Assembly (NCBI RefSeq): GCF_902459465.1
Contig: NC_047078.1
Location: forward strand, 2,155,691 to 2,219,690
DNA from: Asterias rubens
Taxonomy: Eukaryota; Echinodermata; Asteroidea; Forcipulatida; Asteriidae
DNA: 64,000 nt
Reading direction: 5' to 3'
In this document: piece after piece, positions 20,850 through 31,557 of the stretch
Layout of the letters: every line of letters starts with the position of its first letter
Numbering within the stretch: position 1 is the first letter of the stretch
Program-made: the position numbers and the translations under genes
Notes under the pieces: model-generated
What the model saw: only the letters and a program-made list of their open reading frames with translations
The model's database searches: none
Told to the model about the DNA's origin: nothing

Positions 20850-20931
20850 ATGGCGCACCCCATTCGCTTACTTAGAGCACTCGTGGCTGGTGGAGTCTTC
20901 GTTCTAATTATCTTTATAGCAAAGACAACAT
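20850..20931 (+). CDS. gene 1 exon 1: membrane anchor
   Basis: 82 nt, M-A-H-P-I-R then a hydrophobic run to AKTT, ending in phase 1 (T|GTAAGTTT). Good match to the donor consensus. Confidence 0.75.
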
Positions 20932-23900
20932 GTAAGTTTACTTCACAGCTTCTTAACTTTGATAGTATTCACCCTTCACATTTCACCTTTGACCTTTAAC
21001 TGGTAGGAATCCACTGATCTCTATTTAACTGTCAGTATATGAGATCAGTGGAGGAATCCCGTCCGAGTTGGCCGATACGGTTACCGGGTTACGGCCAGGG
21101 CCCAATTTCATAGAGCTGCTTAGCACAACAATTTGCTAAGCATGAAATTTCTTCCTTGATTAAAACAGGATTACCAACAAATTTTCCACATGATTTCCAG
21201 GGATAAGCAAGCAACAGCTGAATACCAGTAACAAGCAATATGCAACATATGGAAGTTTGGTTGGTAATCCTGTTTCTATCGAGGAAGAAATTTCATGCTT
21301 AGCAAATTTTTATGCTGAGCAGCTCTATGAAATTGGGCCCTGATCATCGCGACCGTGCGTTGTACTCTAACCTAAGGGGTAAATTTCTTCACTTGCTTGT
21401 GCCCCCTCTCCATATAGAGCTCACACTCGAAAAACTAAAAAGTTGAATCCAGCACTGGCATGAGTTTGGCGAGTGACTACACTTTGAAATGCTGGATTTA
21501 ACATAAATATAAAAGGCTGGATTCAACGCTTTCAAAGTGCAGTCACTTGCCGAAGTCATGCAAGTGTTGGATTTGACCCTTTAGTTGTAAGAGTGCAGGT
21601 AACCAAAATAAGGGAGCTATAGGCATTGTGAACAACAGCAAACTCTGCTCTCGCAAAAATATTATTAAGCTTTGGAAATGAGAAGCAATTTAATTTCCAT
21701 TTTTCCCTAGAAGACGATCAGAGCATACTGATCGAAACGTCGAGTTGAAACCAACGTATCTTTTCAGAACCACCCCAACTCATTTAGAGATAGTCATGAC
21801 ATGGTGTTACCGCAAACCGTTCTATATCAATATAATTTGGTGTCTTTGTCCATGAGTGAAAGTGTCACAAGTGGGGCTCAATTTCATAGATCTGATAAAA
21901 AAAAAGCAAAACAAAATCATGCTTACCAGAATAAGGTTACCAGCCAAAATAGCATGTCACTTGAACATTTTGTGACTGGTATACTCATTAATGATAAGCA
22001 GAGATTTGTTTAAAGCAGTATTTTCTTTCTTAGCATGAGCCCTACATTGGGCCAAAAATAATACAGCTAGTAAGACAAGTTCTCTTATGGTGATGAACAT
22101 TTAATGCTAATTTCCCAGTCCTAGAGGCTAAGGTTATAAAACACATGTATCAATTCTGTTCACAGACGACTCCCAAACCGACGTGAATCACGTGCAAGTT
22201 GTCAGCAAATCAGAGGAGCGGATTATCGGACATGCTCGGACAACTCAAACCACAGCTTCTCCGAACGTCTCAACCAATTTGTCTCGAACAGCGTCAATTG
22301 TCAAAAATGCCCACCCCAAAAAGTCACCCGACCAAACCTCATTTGGTTTTATCGACACGGAGCGAGGCATGATGGACCTGGACGCCCTCTTTCGGCGACT
22401 TGTGATTGTCACAGCAGTTTCGGACAATCACGTGGGTGAGGTCATGGGGATGATTGCGTCTGCGCAGAAACACATGCCCGACACACCAATTTATGTTTAC
22501 AACTTGGGGCTCAATGCAAAGAATTTAAAAAAGGTATGCCATCATAACCCCTCCCCCCTCCCAAGAAAAAGAAAAGACTAGACATTAGGTGTTTGTGAAC
22601 AAACACAAAGCTGTTCCGTGTTCTTTTGCTTTGATTATGTGTTAACAATACCAAGGAGTCTATAACTGAATGTTTGAAAAATACTGTACAGTGTCTTGAG
22701 TTACGGTGCCACTTCATGGGGTCACGGTAACCTAAGGCTAATCTCTAACGCCCAAGGAGTCTGTAACTGAAAAAAAGTTAGAAAATCGGTTGTGTAGTTC
22801 TTGATATATGGTGCCACTTCTGGTTGACCCGGAAGTAGAGGTCAACTTGGGGTCATGGATTTTCAAAGTTTATTTTTAATGCCTTAGGAGGATAAAACTG
22901 AACAAACAGGATTGAAAATCGGTTGTATAGTACTTGGCGTATGGTCCCACTTCCGGTTCACCCGGACGTAGAGGCCAACATGGGGTCACGAGTTTTCACA
23001 GTCAATATTAATGTCAAGGAGTCTGTAAGTGAAAACAAATTGAAAATCGGTTGAGTAGTTCTTGAGATATGGTCCCACTTCCGGTTGACCCGGAAGTAGA
23101 GGTCAAATCGAGGTCACGGTTTTTCCAAATTTTTACAAACTACAAACAGTCGACATTCTTAAAGAAGAATGTCGTCTTCCTGTGATAATTTATCTCGGAA
23201 AGTCGACATCCTAAAAGTAGGATGTCGTCTTCCTGTGATAATTTATCTCGGGATGTCGACATCCTAAAAGTAGGATGTCGTCTTGCTGTCATAATTTATC
23301 TCGGTATGTCGACATCCTAAACGTCAGTTGTCATCTTCCTGTGATAATTTATCTCGGGAAGTCGACATTCTAAAAGAAGAATGTCGTCTTCCTGTGATAA
23401 TTTATCTCGGAATGTCGATATCCCAAAAGTAGGATGTCGTCTTGCTGTGATAATTTATCTAGGGAAGTCGACATCCTAAAATTAGGATGTCGTCTTGCTG
23501 TGATAACTTGACTTAATTAAGTTGACATCCCGAAAGTAGGATTTCTTTTGTTGAAAGGATTTTACTTGTATACGTTTTGTTAACTAGTATTACATTTCCA
23601 ACAATATTTATAATATTCATGGTCATAAACTACGTTAAACTAAAATAATGGACGAAACAAAATGTCCCACGTAAAACTCCATAAGGTTTGGAACATAATG
23701 GTCCCGCAAGTTCAAATACACGCGAGACTTGCTTAGTCTACACAGAAGGTAATAAATAATTTATTACAAGCAAATGCAATCGTACAATAATAGAAAACAA
23801 AAACTAAAAATCAATGCAAAACACATGTAGGGGATGGAGGGGCCCATAAAAAGCAAACCTTAACGAGTACGGACCCCCTCCCCCCTTTTTTTTGTAACGA

Positions 23901-26900
23901 AGAAAGCAATGTAAGCAATTCTATTTAGTGGGTGTAATCTTATGTAGCGGCAAAACAATTCAAAATTACAGGAAGAACAAACACAAAAACAGTTAGCGTA
24001 AAATAAAACTTAACCATATATTTAAATGAAACAGATAAACAAAATACCCAAAATAAATACAAGAGAAATTGGGCCCCACAACTCTTGCTGGGAAAAAAAC
24101 CATGTCGAAATATACCATTGTTATCCATTAGAGACGTTTTGCAGTCACCTTGGTTGGGGAGCGAGGACGATTGCACTTTTGGTATTGTCATTGTTAAACT
24201 CCGGTTCCATTGTGTGCTGTATGTTTACCCTCAACGCATAGATTTTCTTGTGAATAGTAGCTGTGTATGATTCATGGTTCGCTGAATAATGTGGCAATAA
24301 CAAACTTTTGTCATTTTGAACTGAATGCTTGATTTATTATCTAGAGGTCAATGCTAGAAGCCAGTAAGAGTATTGTGCACGTACACCATGTAGTTTTTGT
24401 TGGAAACCGTTTGCTAACAGCCATTTATGTTACCCTTTGAAATAAAATCAGAAAATTTATAAGTTTGCTTGTTGCATAAAATTAAATTGAAGATGATGCC
24501 TGAATTGATTTTTTCAATCAGAGTTGGACTCTAGACTGACGTGTTGGACTCCTTGAACACTCCAAGTGGTTCAATAGGTAGTGCAATTCCAATACTTATG
24601 CTGATGTTCTCATAATGTCAGCATCAACAGGAAATTCCAACAACTTTGTCCCCTTGTACAATTAAATATGCAAATATGGGTCACGTGGTTAATTAATTAC
24701 GATTTTTAATTTTTTTTGGGGTCGGTGGTTTGATGTTTGATCTAGTACAAGTTGATTTCACAGAACTCTTAACCACCAAACTCTGCGCTTATGATCACCA
24801 TTTTTCGCTTACTGTGTTTTTAAACATCATCGTGTCATGCATGCACACAGGTTATGTTGGGCTAACATTTGAGAAAAAGAAAAGGCAACACTATCGATAT
24901 AAAGATAAGAATCAAACTTAAATATTACAAAAAGAAATATATTTTTAGTTTTTGGGGATAAAAAAATATTGATTTCTGACGGAGATTCGAACTCGCAATT
25001 TTCAGATGTGTAGTAGCGACTGATGACCACTAGGCTAGAAGGGCACGATGTAAAAATGGTGGGTTTTTACATGTGTGCATCAACAGAGGGGATTATGATC
25101 CGGCGAAATAATTCTCGTTTCATGATTTTGCGACCATTGTCACTAAATATGAACTGCTAACGCCTATAACTATTAAGTAGGGTTGAAATGTAGTATCAGA
25201 TGCCTTAAGGGGGTTTTTGACGACGACGTCGATGTCGTCAAAAACCCCTATCTAATTACGCACGTTCGTTTTAACGAAAACCCATGCACAGAGTATTGGT
25301 CCAGAACGCGGTTAGAAAAACAAGGACAAATTTAACGCACGTTCTAACGAAAATCCTAAACCTCCGTACGTTGTGCGTGTACAGAGTAATGTGTCCAGAA
25401 CGCAGGTAGGAAACAAAATAGTATAGACTCCTCTCAAGAAGTCAACAACTCATCGAGGTACATACTGTGTTGTATTACCGAAGAGAATGTTTCACAATAA
25501 CATGAAAGTGACTGCATCAAGTTTACAAATTAAAAATTCAAATGAAGACCACGTGGTTAATTAATTAAGAATGTTAACACTTTTTTATTAGAGTAAAGCT
25601 TATGTTCTAAGCTTCAATTTGATATATGATTTAACTCTTTTATCCTTATACTTTAGGAGACGGAGCCTGAACAAAAATACTGTACAAACGCAATGGGGTT
25701 TTAGGCGGAAACAAAGAATAATAATAATAATAAAAATAATAAAAATCTCGACGAAAACAATACCTGTTCCGACGGTAGGTCGGAACAGCTAAAAATAATA
25801 AAAATCTCGACGAAAACAACACCTGTTCCGACGGTAGGTCGGAACAGCTAAAAAAAGAAAAGACAAAAAAGTAAATTAATATAATTACTCCTCAACTTCC
25901 AGCTTTTAATATGTAAAAAGTTTATTCCTTTGTCAGATAGTAAGGGGAAATATATTCGTTTACTATGTTGTTGTGTTGCTTATATATATATATATACATT
26001 AAAGTGGCTACTATGCAGTAGTATAATATAAAGCAAGACCAGTTCCCAAAAGAACATAATCAGTCTACACAGCAAAGAGACTTCGTCAAGTGGTTAGACT
26101 GCAGGACTTGCAATCAGAAAGTTGTGGGTTTGAATCCCCCAGCTAACCGCTGTTTTCACCATGACTAGACTAAATATTGTCGTCTACTTATTAACGAATC
26201 ACACTTTCTTGGTTTGTATGAGAGAGATTGGTCGTTGCCAGCTTGGTGTTTATATCCCTTGTGGGAGTTTGCCGAGTTCCCTTGATGGGAAGACCATTCA
26301 AACAAACAAACGGTCACGTGGGGTGAACTAAAGTCTAGTGATCACGCGCGCGTATTTTGCGGAAATAGTGCCCGCCGGGCACTAGTCTTTGACAATAGTG
26401 CCTTTTTACAGCGCCCTCGATCTTGACGTGAACCGTGAACAGCAACTACAAAACTTTCGAGATTTCTGTTCGTATTTCATATTTTAAGATCGAGGTGTGT
26501 TATAAAACACACATTGACTTGCATAATTCAAGTAAATAGTGGACTTTGAGGGACCAGAAGAGGGACGCGAATAGGCCCCTCATTGGCAGTCAATGTGTGT
26601 ATACTTTTGTCGACCATTGGGCGATGTTGCCTGTTGACTAGTGGTTGACAAATGGTCGCTGGTCGAACTAGCCCTAAGATTATTCCTTTCTTGAGTTATA
26701 CCTCGTCCAAACTTGGGATCTTAAGGTTTACAAGTACAGTGCAAGGCTCGGACTCGTCCTTAGTCCTAAGTCCTTAGATTAAATCTAAGCCTGCACCTTC
26801 AATATCCAGTGAGGAGTGAGCCGGAGCCCAAGCCGTGGTTTGAGAAAGGCCCCTGTTTTCGAAAAGGGCCAATAATAATATGTTTACCTGCTAAGCAGTC

Positions 26901-29900
26901 TGCTGCCACCTGGCGACCGTGGGGTCCCCATTCTGACATTATTGTTTCTTGGGGCATTTTCATGAACCTTTTAAAAATGATAATAATAGTAACAATAATG
27001 TGAAAGGAACGTAATAATGTACCCTTTGTAATGAGCCAATTCAAAATGTTTTTGTTTCCATTGCATAACAAAACCTAAAATGAATCCTCTTTTTGTTTTA
27101 TTTACTAAAAGGACAAATTCAAAAATGTTTCTTTTCATTGCATAAAAAAAATTAAAATTTCCTCTTTTGTTACTTCCTGTAAGTCTCTTTCATATGATTA
27201 AAATGTTTATTCCCACTGCATAAAAAAAGCTAAAACAATGTCCTCTTTTTTTCTTTTACTATAATCAGCTTAGCGCAATGTGCAACGTGCACATGCGCAG
27301 ACTGGTTTTCCGGGACTATCCCGCGCACGTGAGAGACCTTCATATGTACGCATGGAAAGTTGTCATAATGCGCGTAAGTATAAAGTAGTTCCGTCTAGCT
27401 AGTTTCTCTGCTCCATTTCGAAAAGCACTGAAGATTAATCTTAGATAAGTTGTCGATATTGAAAAACTAACAACTTGTAAAATCGAGCCCTTAGTGGACA
27501 CCTTTTGCAATTGTCAAAGACCAGGGCCCAATTTCATGGCTCTGCTAACCGCCGAATTCTGCACTGACGACCACAATTCTCCGCTTACGTGCAAGCGCCG
27601 AATTTCTGCGCTAGCCTTGTAAGCCTAGAATGCCTAGTTACGGGAAGTACGCACGCGCAGAAGCCAAAATTCGCCGCTAACCCGTGAAATACGCTTGCCG
27701 TTAGCACATAATTCCCTGCTTCCGTAAGCACCGATTCTGTGCCCACGGTAAGCAGAACCATGAAAAAGGGCCCAGTTTTCTCACTTGGTGTCTCAACATA
27801 TGCACAAAATAACAAACCTGTGAAAATTTGAACTCAATTGGTCGTCCAAGTTGCGAGATAATAATGGAAGAAAAAATACTTGACACACAAAGTTGTGTGA
27901 TTTCAGATGCTTGATTTCGGGACCTTAAAATCTAATTCTGAGGTCTCGAAATCAAATCCGTGGAAAATTACTTCTTTCTTGAAAAAGACGTTACTTCAGA
28001 GGGAACCGTTTCTCACAATTATGTTATACCAGCTCTCCATTGCTTGTTACCAACGGTAAGTTTTTATGCTAACAAATTATTTTGAGTAATTCCCAATAGT
28101 GTCCTCTGCCTTTTCAAAGGGAGTGCATACCTTTGGTAATTACTCAAATTATGAATGACCGCAAACAGAACACTGATCCTTGATCAAGAGCACTGGAGAG
28201 TTTGTTGATATATTGTGAGAAACGACCCCTTCGAATTTTATGTAAAGAAAGAGGTCATTTTCAATCCCCAAAATTGATTATGAGAAAGGCTTCAGGCATG
28301 ATTTCCTTATAAATTGGGCTTGGTCAGTCCCAGTGAACCAAACGTAGACAGACATTCCCTTAAACGTCTTTAGATAAGAAACCAAGGAAGATAATGAAAT
28401 TCTTCGACCTTCTTAAGACATACGATTTCATCTTCTAAAATCATCCCTATAAATTTATATTTCGTGTTATATTAGAACAAAGTACTATAAGTCAAGTGAT
28501 AACGACATCGCAAGTCAATAATACCAGACTTATTAACTTGTACACAATACATTCTGTTTACACAAGCATCGACAGAATTACTAATGACTTCATTACTGCC
28601 CAGTCATTTATATTGACCGGAGAACGTGATCCATTTGTTGGAATTAAGAGGGGCCATTAGTTGACACCGGGCAGGGAAGAAACGGATAGTCGTAACTTTA
28701 TTCTGTTTGTTCTTATTATAACATACATCAATAACTACGAGTCATCGACAGCACTATTTTTCATTTCGCAAAAAGTGTGTTGACTTTAAAGATACTTATT
28801 CACTTCTTGCAGACATTAAAAAGTGCATTAAGAGTTGCTTTTAAAGGCAGTGGACACTACTGGTAATTACTCAAAATAATTATTGGCACAAAACCTTACT
28901 TGGTGACGAGTAATAGGGAGAGGTTGATGGTATAAACATTGTGAGAAACAGCTCCCTCTGAAGTGACATAGTTTCAGAGAAAGACGTAATTTTCCACGAA
29001 TTTGATTTCGAGACCTCAGATTTAGAACTTGAGGTCTCGAAATCAACCATCTAAACGCACAGAACTTCGTGTGACAAGGGTGTTTTTTCTTTCATTATTA
29101 TCTCGCAAGTTTGATGACCGATTGAGCTCAAATTTTCACAGGTTTGTTATTTTATGCTTATGTTGCGATACACCAACTGTGAAGGCTAGTCTTTAACAAT
29201 TACCAATAGTGTCCACTGCCTTTAAAGGGACACGTGGCCTTGGATCGGTCGAGTTGGTCCATGAAAAGCGTTTGAAAGTGTTTGTTATAAAATGCATATT
29301 GTTAGAAAGATGTTTTGAAAGTAGAGTATAATGATCCACACAATCAAGCCTCGAATTTGGTTGGTTTTCATTTTATTTTGCGAACAGGGTCGGTCAATTT
29401 ATGGAGTCAAAAACTTGACTCTACATCAATACCAAATTTGTCAAAATGGCGTGCCGTGTTAGATCACCATGCAATTTCGAGGCATGTGTGTGGATCGTTA
29501 TTATACTTCTAAAACGTCTTTCAACCATTATGCATTTGATAACAAACTGCTTCAAACGCTTTTCATTCACCAACTCGCCAGCTCCAAGGCAACGTGTTCC
29601 GTTAAGGTTTTAGCTCTGTCAGTATATTTTATAGGACCTTGTCACACGCTGTAAGTTTTACGGGCGACTTGGCGGCAACCAACCGCAGTATATGTTACAA
29701 CCATTTTGGTAGCACATGAGTCATTCATTGGAAAATATATTTCAGTCCCCAAGAAAAATATGGTGAACATTGAAATGGCATAATAGTCACAATACTGTCG
29801 GTCATGTGCTTTATGCTTTGTCTGTGTCTGTCTGTTCTGTATAAACTCATGCGATTGTTTTTGTATGGGCACACCCTCACACAAGCTTTGCTGACTTGGC

Positions 29901-30952
29901 TGTGCCCACAATTCCTTAAAGCCATTGGACCCTTTCGGTAAACAGTATTGTCCAAGACCCACACTTTGTGTATCACAACTTACATGTATATATAAAATAA
30001 CAAACCTGTGAAAATTTAGGCTCAATCGGTCATCGGAGTCGGGAGAAAAGAACGGGAAAACCCGCCCTTTTATTCGCACGTTTCGCCGTGTCGTGACATG
30101 TGTTTAAAATAAATCCGCAATTCTCGATATCGTGAATTGGTATTGTTTTAGTGTTATCTCAAAAAGTAAACCATTTCATGGAATAATATTTCAAGAGAAG
30201 TCTTTCACCACTACCTTCTGTAAACCCTGTAAGTTATATTTTAAATATGAACTTTTTTTTCTGTACCGAAAGGGTCCAAAGGCTTTCCTCTGGTATCACT
30301 TTGTTTACGTTGCATTCATATTAAGTGAGGAATTTGCAAATAAACATTGTTGTTGTTTACCCCGTCTAAGGCCTATAGTTGAACTTGTTTGACCCCAACT
30401 TTTCGATGTTACCATCCGCAGGAAACCCTGACAGAATTTGGTGCCATTTTCTACGGTGACGCGTCTGTGCGGTTCACGGGGTCACTGCGCACGCTCTTTC
30501 CATACCTCCACCTCCACCACGGTTATATGTGCCACATTCACGGCTTCGACCCCAAAATCAAACAGAAGACCACGCACCAGTATTTTAAGACGCACATGGA
30601 TATGTATGCTGAATTGGGAGTTGACAGGGAAAAGTATTTTAAATCGGTCAAAGAAGCCCCTCACATCTCAGCCGGGAGAATTCTAATGGTGAACAACTCA
30701 ATCATACGAGAGCGCCTCTTGATACCTCTGTACGAGTGTGCAATGAGGAAACAGTGCATTAAACCCAAAGGTGCTAAGACTGGGGGCCACCGTTATGACG
30801 CCTCTGCCCTGGCAATTATCGTCTACAAAAACCTGAGGAATGAGTGGACGGAAGAGAATAATAACGTCAAGGAGTTTGACGAGATTGTTGATATAAAACG
30901 AACCATCAAAGACAAAGACGGTGTAAAATATTGCGGAGAACTCCCAATTTAA
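20850..30952 (+). CDS. DUF1647-like (glycosyltransferase-like) type II membrane protein, gene 1 (three exons)
   Basis: Exons 20850-20931, 22166-22533 and 30422-30952 join in phase 1 then phase 0 to give 326 residues. A short basic N-terminus leads to a membrane anchor (about 9-24, ALVAGGVFVLIIFIA), with no cleavage site expected, then a Ser/Thr-rich stem. The globular part has VTAVSDNH (109-116), TPIYVYNLGL, FYGDASVRF (160-168), a Cys pair (ECAMRKQC) and HRYDASALAIIVYKNL (273 on). These recall DUF1647 and related nucleotide-sugar-transferase-like folds, where the GD-x-S motif could be the metal-binding DxD equivalent. Type II topology fits a Golgi enzyme. Donor and substrate are unknown. A clear paralog follows at 34541-40033. 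The ATG at 20850 is the simplest start, but an acceptor-like TTTTGCAG lies 8 nt before it, so an upstream exon is possible. Confidence 0.8.
21098..21340. repeat. family B mini-element in intron 1 of gene 1
   Basis: Clean copy with ends GGGCCCAATTTCATAGAGCT and AGCTCTATGAAATTGGGCCC, which are near-perfect inverted repeats. Inner arms CATGAAATTTCTTCC also pair. Confidence 0.85.
21424..21596. repeat. short copy of TA-type MITE family G
   Basis: CACTCGAAAAACTAAAAAG and the inverted CCTTTAGTTGTAAGAGTG bound a 173-bp element related to 46430-46781. Confidence 0.65.
21710..21815 (+). repeat. GAAACGTCG-type interspersed repeat
   Basis: Contains GACGATCAGAGCATACTGAT and CGAAACGTCGAGTTGAAACC, then CAGAACCACCCCAACTCATT. 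Inverted or partial relatives are at 38010-38115, 45715-45780 and 62737-62850. It may be a SINE-like or Helitron-like family; the type is undetermined. Confidence 0.5.
21875..22055. repeat. degenerate family B mini-element
   Basis: Bounded by GGGGCTCAATTTCATAGATC and a weak CCCTACATTGGGCC. The interior ACCAGAATAAGGTTACCAGCC resembles the copy at 36445. Confidence 0.5.
22166..22533 (+). CDS. gene 1 exon 2: stem and N-terminal half of the domain
   Basis: Acceptor TTCTGTTCACAG at 22165; donor AAG|GTATGC at 22533/22534. It enters in phase 1 (Y28) and leaves in phase 0. It encodes a hydrophilic stem and VTAVSDNH ... YVYNLGL. The corresponding exon of gene 2 (37627-37970) has the same phases and ends at the same residue (KK). 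Confidence 0.85.
22648..23130 (+). repeat. tandem repeat of about 124 bp, roughly 3.7 units
   Basis: Units share GGAGTCTGTAACTGAAAA, GAAAATCGGTTG, TATGGTGCCACTTC and TGACCCGGAAGTAGAGGTCA. Divergence between units is moderate. It lies in intron 2 of gene 1. Confidence 0.7.
23149..23550 (+). repeat. 53-bp tandem array of hairpin units, about 7.5 copies
   Basis: Each unit begins GTCGACATCCTAAAAGTAGG and continues ATGTCGTCTTCCTGTGATAA, then TTTATCTCGG. The first 25 bp form a stem-loop. Units 1 and 5 carry ATTCT...AGAAT where most others carry ATCCT...AGGAT, so both arms changed together. Intronic (gene 1, intron 2). Confidence 0.85.
23551..24965. other. intronic non-coding stretch
   Basis: Part of the 7.9-kb intron of gene 1. 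Short frames only, with no recognised repeat or motif. Confidence 0.45.
24966..25034 (-). repeat. tRNA-like SINE head
   Basis: On the minus strand, TAGCCTAGTGGTCATCAG resembles an A box and GAGTTCGAATCTCC a B box of RNA polymerase III. The would-be acceptor ends do not pair, so it is not a functional tRNA. Probably the head of a tRNA-derived SINE. Confidence 0.5.
25209..25248. repeat. 40-bp perfect-arm palindrome
   Basis: GGGGTTTTTGACGAC pairs with GTCGTCAAAAACCCC around a short GACGTCGAT loop. Function unknown. Confidence 0.75.
25744..25855 (+). repeat. 59-bp direct duplication with hairpin
   Basis: Two units of AATCTCGACGAAAACAA plus the hairpin CTGTTCCGAC ggta GGTCGGAACAG. It follows an AATAAT run. 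The hairpin plus A tract is not read as a terminator in this eukaryotic setting. Confidence 0.7.
26079..26312 (+). repeat. tRNA-derived SINE candidate
   Basis: A-box-like GTCAAGTGGTTAGAC and B-box-like GGGTTTGAATCCCCC lie 33 bp apart. They are followed by a non-tRNA body ending in a CAAA-type tail (TTCAAACAAACAAACGG). The tRNA stems are imperfect. Confidence 0.55.
27490..28111 (-). repeat. composite TTAA MITE: family A carrying family B
   Basis: The left part GTGGACACCTTTTGCAATTG and GTCAAAGACCAG is followed by a family B element (27525-27771), then TTTTCTCACTTGGTGTCTCA and the rest of family A, to CCAATAGTGTCCTCTGCCT. The inner junction is the same as at 10138-10642. Confidence 0.75.
27525..27771. 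repeat. family B mini-element nested in a family A MITE
   Basis: The ends GGGCCCAATTTCATGGCTCT and AGAACCATGAAAAAGGGCCC are inverted. The central part has the GCTAACCGCCGAATTCTGC type rather than that at 10177, so it is a different subfamily. Confidence 0.7.
28118..28840. other. intronic stretch with a diverged MITE-like start
   Basis: 28118-28330 shows weak family A landmarks (GGTAATTACTCAAATTATG, TTGTGAGAAACGACCCC). The rest shows no feature. Confidence 0.4.
28845..29221 (+). repeat. TTAA MITE family A, full-length copy
   Basis: TTAA at 28841-28844 and 29222-29225. Termini are AGGCAGTGGACACTACTGG and GTGTCCACTGCCT. A central palindrome GATTTCGAGACCTCA ... TGAGGTCTCGAAATC is present. Good reference copy, 377 bp. 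Confidence 0.9.
29226..29601 (+). repeat. TTAA MITE family D, abutting family A
   Basis: Begins AGGGACACGTGGCCTTGGAT right after the TTAA that closes the previous element and ends GGCAACGTGTTCCG before TTAA (29602-29605). The two elements share one TTAA. Confidence 0.85.
29920..30180 (+). repeat. TTAA MITE family C, right end missing
   Basis: TTAA at 29916-29919, then AGCCATTGGACCCTTTCGG. It runs past the TTCTCGATATCGTGAA hairpin to AGTAAACCATTTCATGGAAT and then decays. Confidence 0.7.
30422..30952 (+). CDS. gene 1 exon 3: C-terminal catalytic-like half
   Basis: Acceptor CCATCCGCAG at 30421; terminal exon of 531 nt, stop TAA. Begins E-T-L-T-E-F-G-A and holds FYGDASVRF, the ECAMRKQC Cys pair and HRYDASALAI. 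The same length and start position as the last exon of gene 2 (39503-40033) confirm the model. Confidence 0.9.
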   Translation, partial: ETLTEFGAIFYGDASVRFTGSLRTLFPYLHLHHGYMCHIHGFDPKIKQKTTHQYFKTHMDMYAELGVDREKYFKSVKEAPHISAGRILMVNNSIIRERLLIPLYECAMRKQCIKPKGAKTGGHRYDASALAIIVYKNLRNEWTEENNNVKEFDEIVDIKRTIKDKDGVKYCGELPI

Positions 30953-31017
30953 ACGATATGTTTTTACGGTCCTAGGTGGCAACAGACTCACGATTGTATT
31001 ATTATTATTATTATTAA

Positions 31018-31318
31018 TGGCTTAATTGGTTATCGAATTTGCAAGAAAAGATATGAAAGAAACAACACCCTTGTTGCGATACTTTGTGTGCTTATGAGAT
31101 GCATAATAAAAGATGTTGACAGAAGTATTTTATTATTAATTGACTGAGAAATTACCCCTTTCTCAAAAACTAGTTTAATTCAGAGGGAGCCGTTTCCCAC
31201 ATCGTTTTTGTTTTTGTTTTACTATAATTATCATCAGCTCTCCATTGCTCGTTCCTAAGTAATTTGTTATGCTAACAATTATTTTGAGTAATTACCAATA
31301 GTGTCCACTGCCTTTAAG
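31018..31318 (-). repeat. TTAA MITE family A, degenerate
   Basis: Landmarks TTGCAAGAAAAGATATGAAAG, GAGGGAGCCGTTTCCCAC and the clean right end CCAATAGTGTCCACTGCCT with TTAA. It lies just downstream of gene 1. Confidence 0.75.
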
Positions 31319-31320
31319 CA

Positions 31321-31557
31321 CTATATATATTCCAATAAATGCGTCTTGCAGAAGAAGAAAATGTGACAGTCTTGCCAGATCGCTTCGTCGTGTTTTGACT
31401 TCTTACAGTTAGGCAAACAATACACGTCACATTTCATTATGTAACACATTTCCTTTGCATTGGAGTATCGACCCTTGGTAAAGACGTTCTTGCCGTTGTG
31501 TCCATTCAACCATGCCGTACTATTCTTCAATATAGAACAGCTATCAAAATGGATTCC
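31321..31557 (-). CDS. possible terminal exon of an unrecognised minus-strand gene
   Basis: A 78-residue open frame follows an acceptor-like CTACCTCTACATCGCAG on the minus strand. Codons look used (many C- or G-ending codons), it is rich in Cys, Lys and Asn (about six Cys, e.g. CDVYCLPNCKK), and it ends HLLEYI and stop. The family was not recognised. Against it: the homologous block at 34190-34260 has no matching frame, and no compatible upstream exon was found. It may be chance. Confidence 0.25.
   Translation of the reverse strand, partial: GIHFDSCSILKNSTAWLNGHNGKNVFTKGRYSNAKEMCYIMKCDVYCLPNCKKSKHDEAIWQDCHIFFFCKTHLLEYI

Noticed and set aside
23149-23550. CRISPR-like array
   Set aside because: Repeats of 53 bp follow each other without unique spacers, sit in a eukaryotic intron and have no cas genes nearby; it is a satellite.
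25744-25855. Rho-independent terminators
   Set aside because: The hairpin plus A/T tract is a duplicated repeat inside a eukaryotic intron; there is no bacterial context.
26079-26150. A functional tRNA gene
   Set aside because: A- and B-box-like sequences are present but the acceptor and anticodon stems do not pair properly, and a non-tRNA body with a CAAA tail follows; treated as a SINE.
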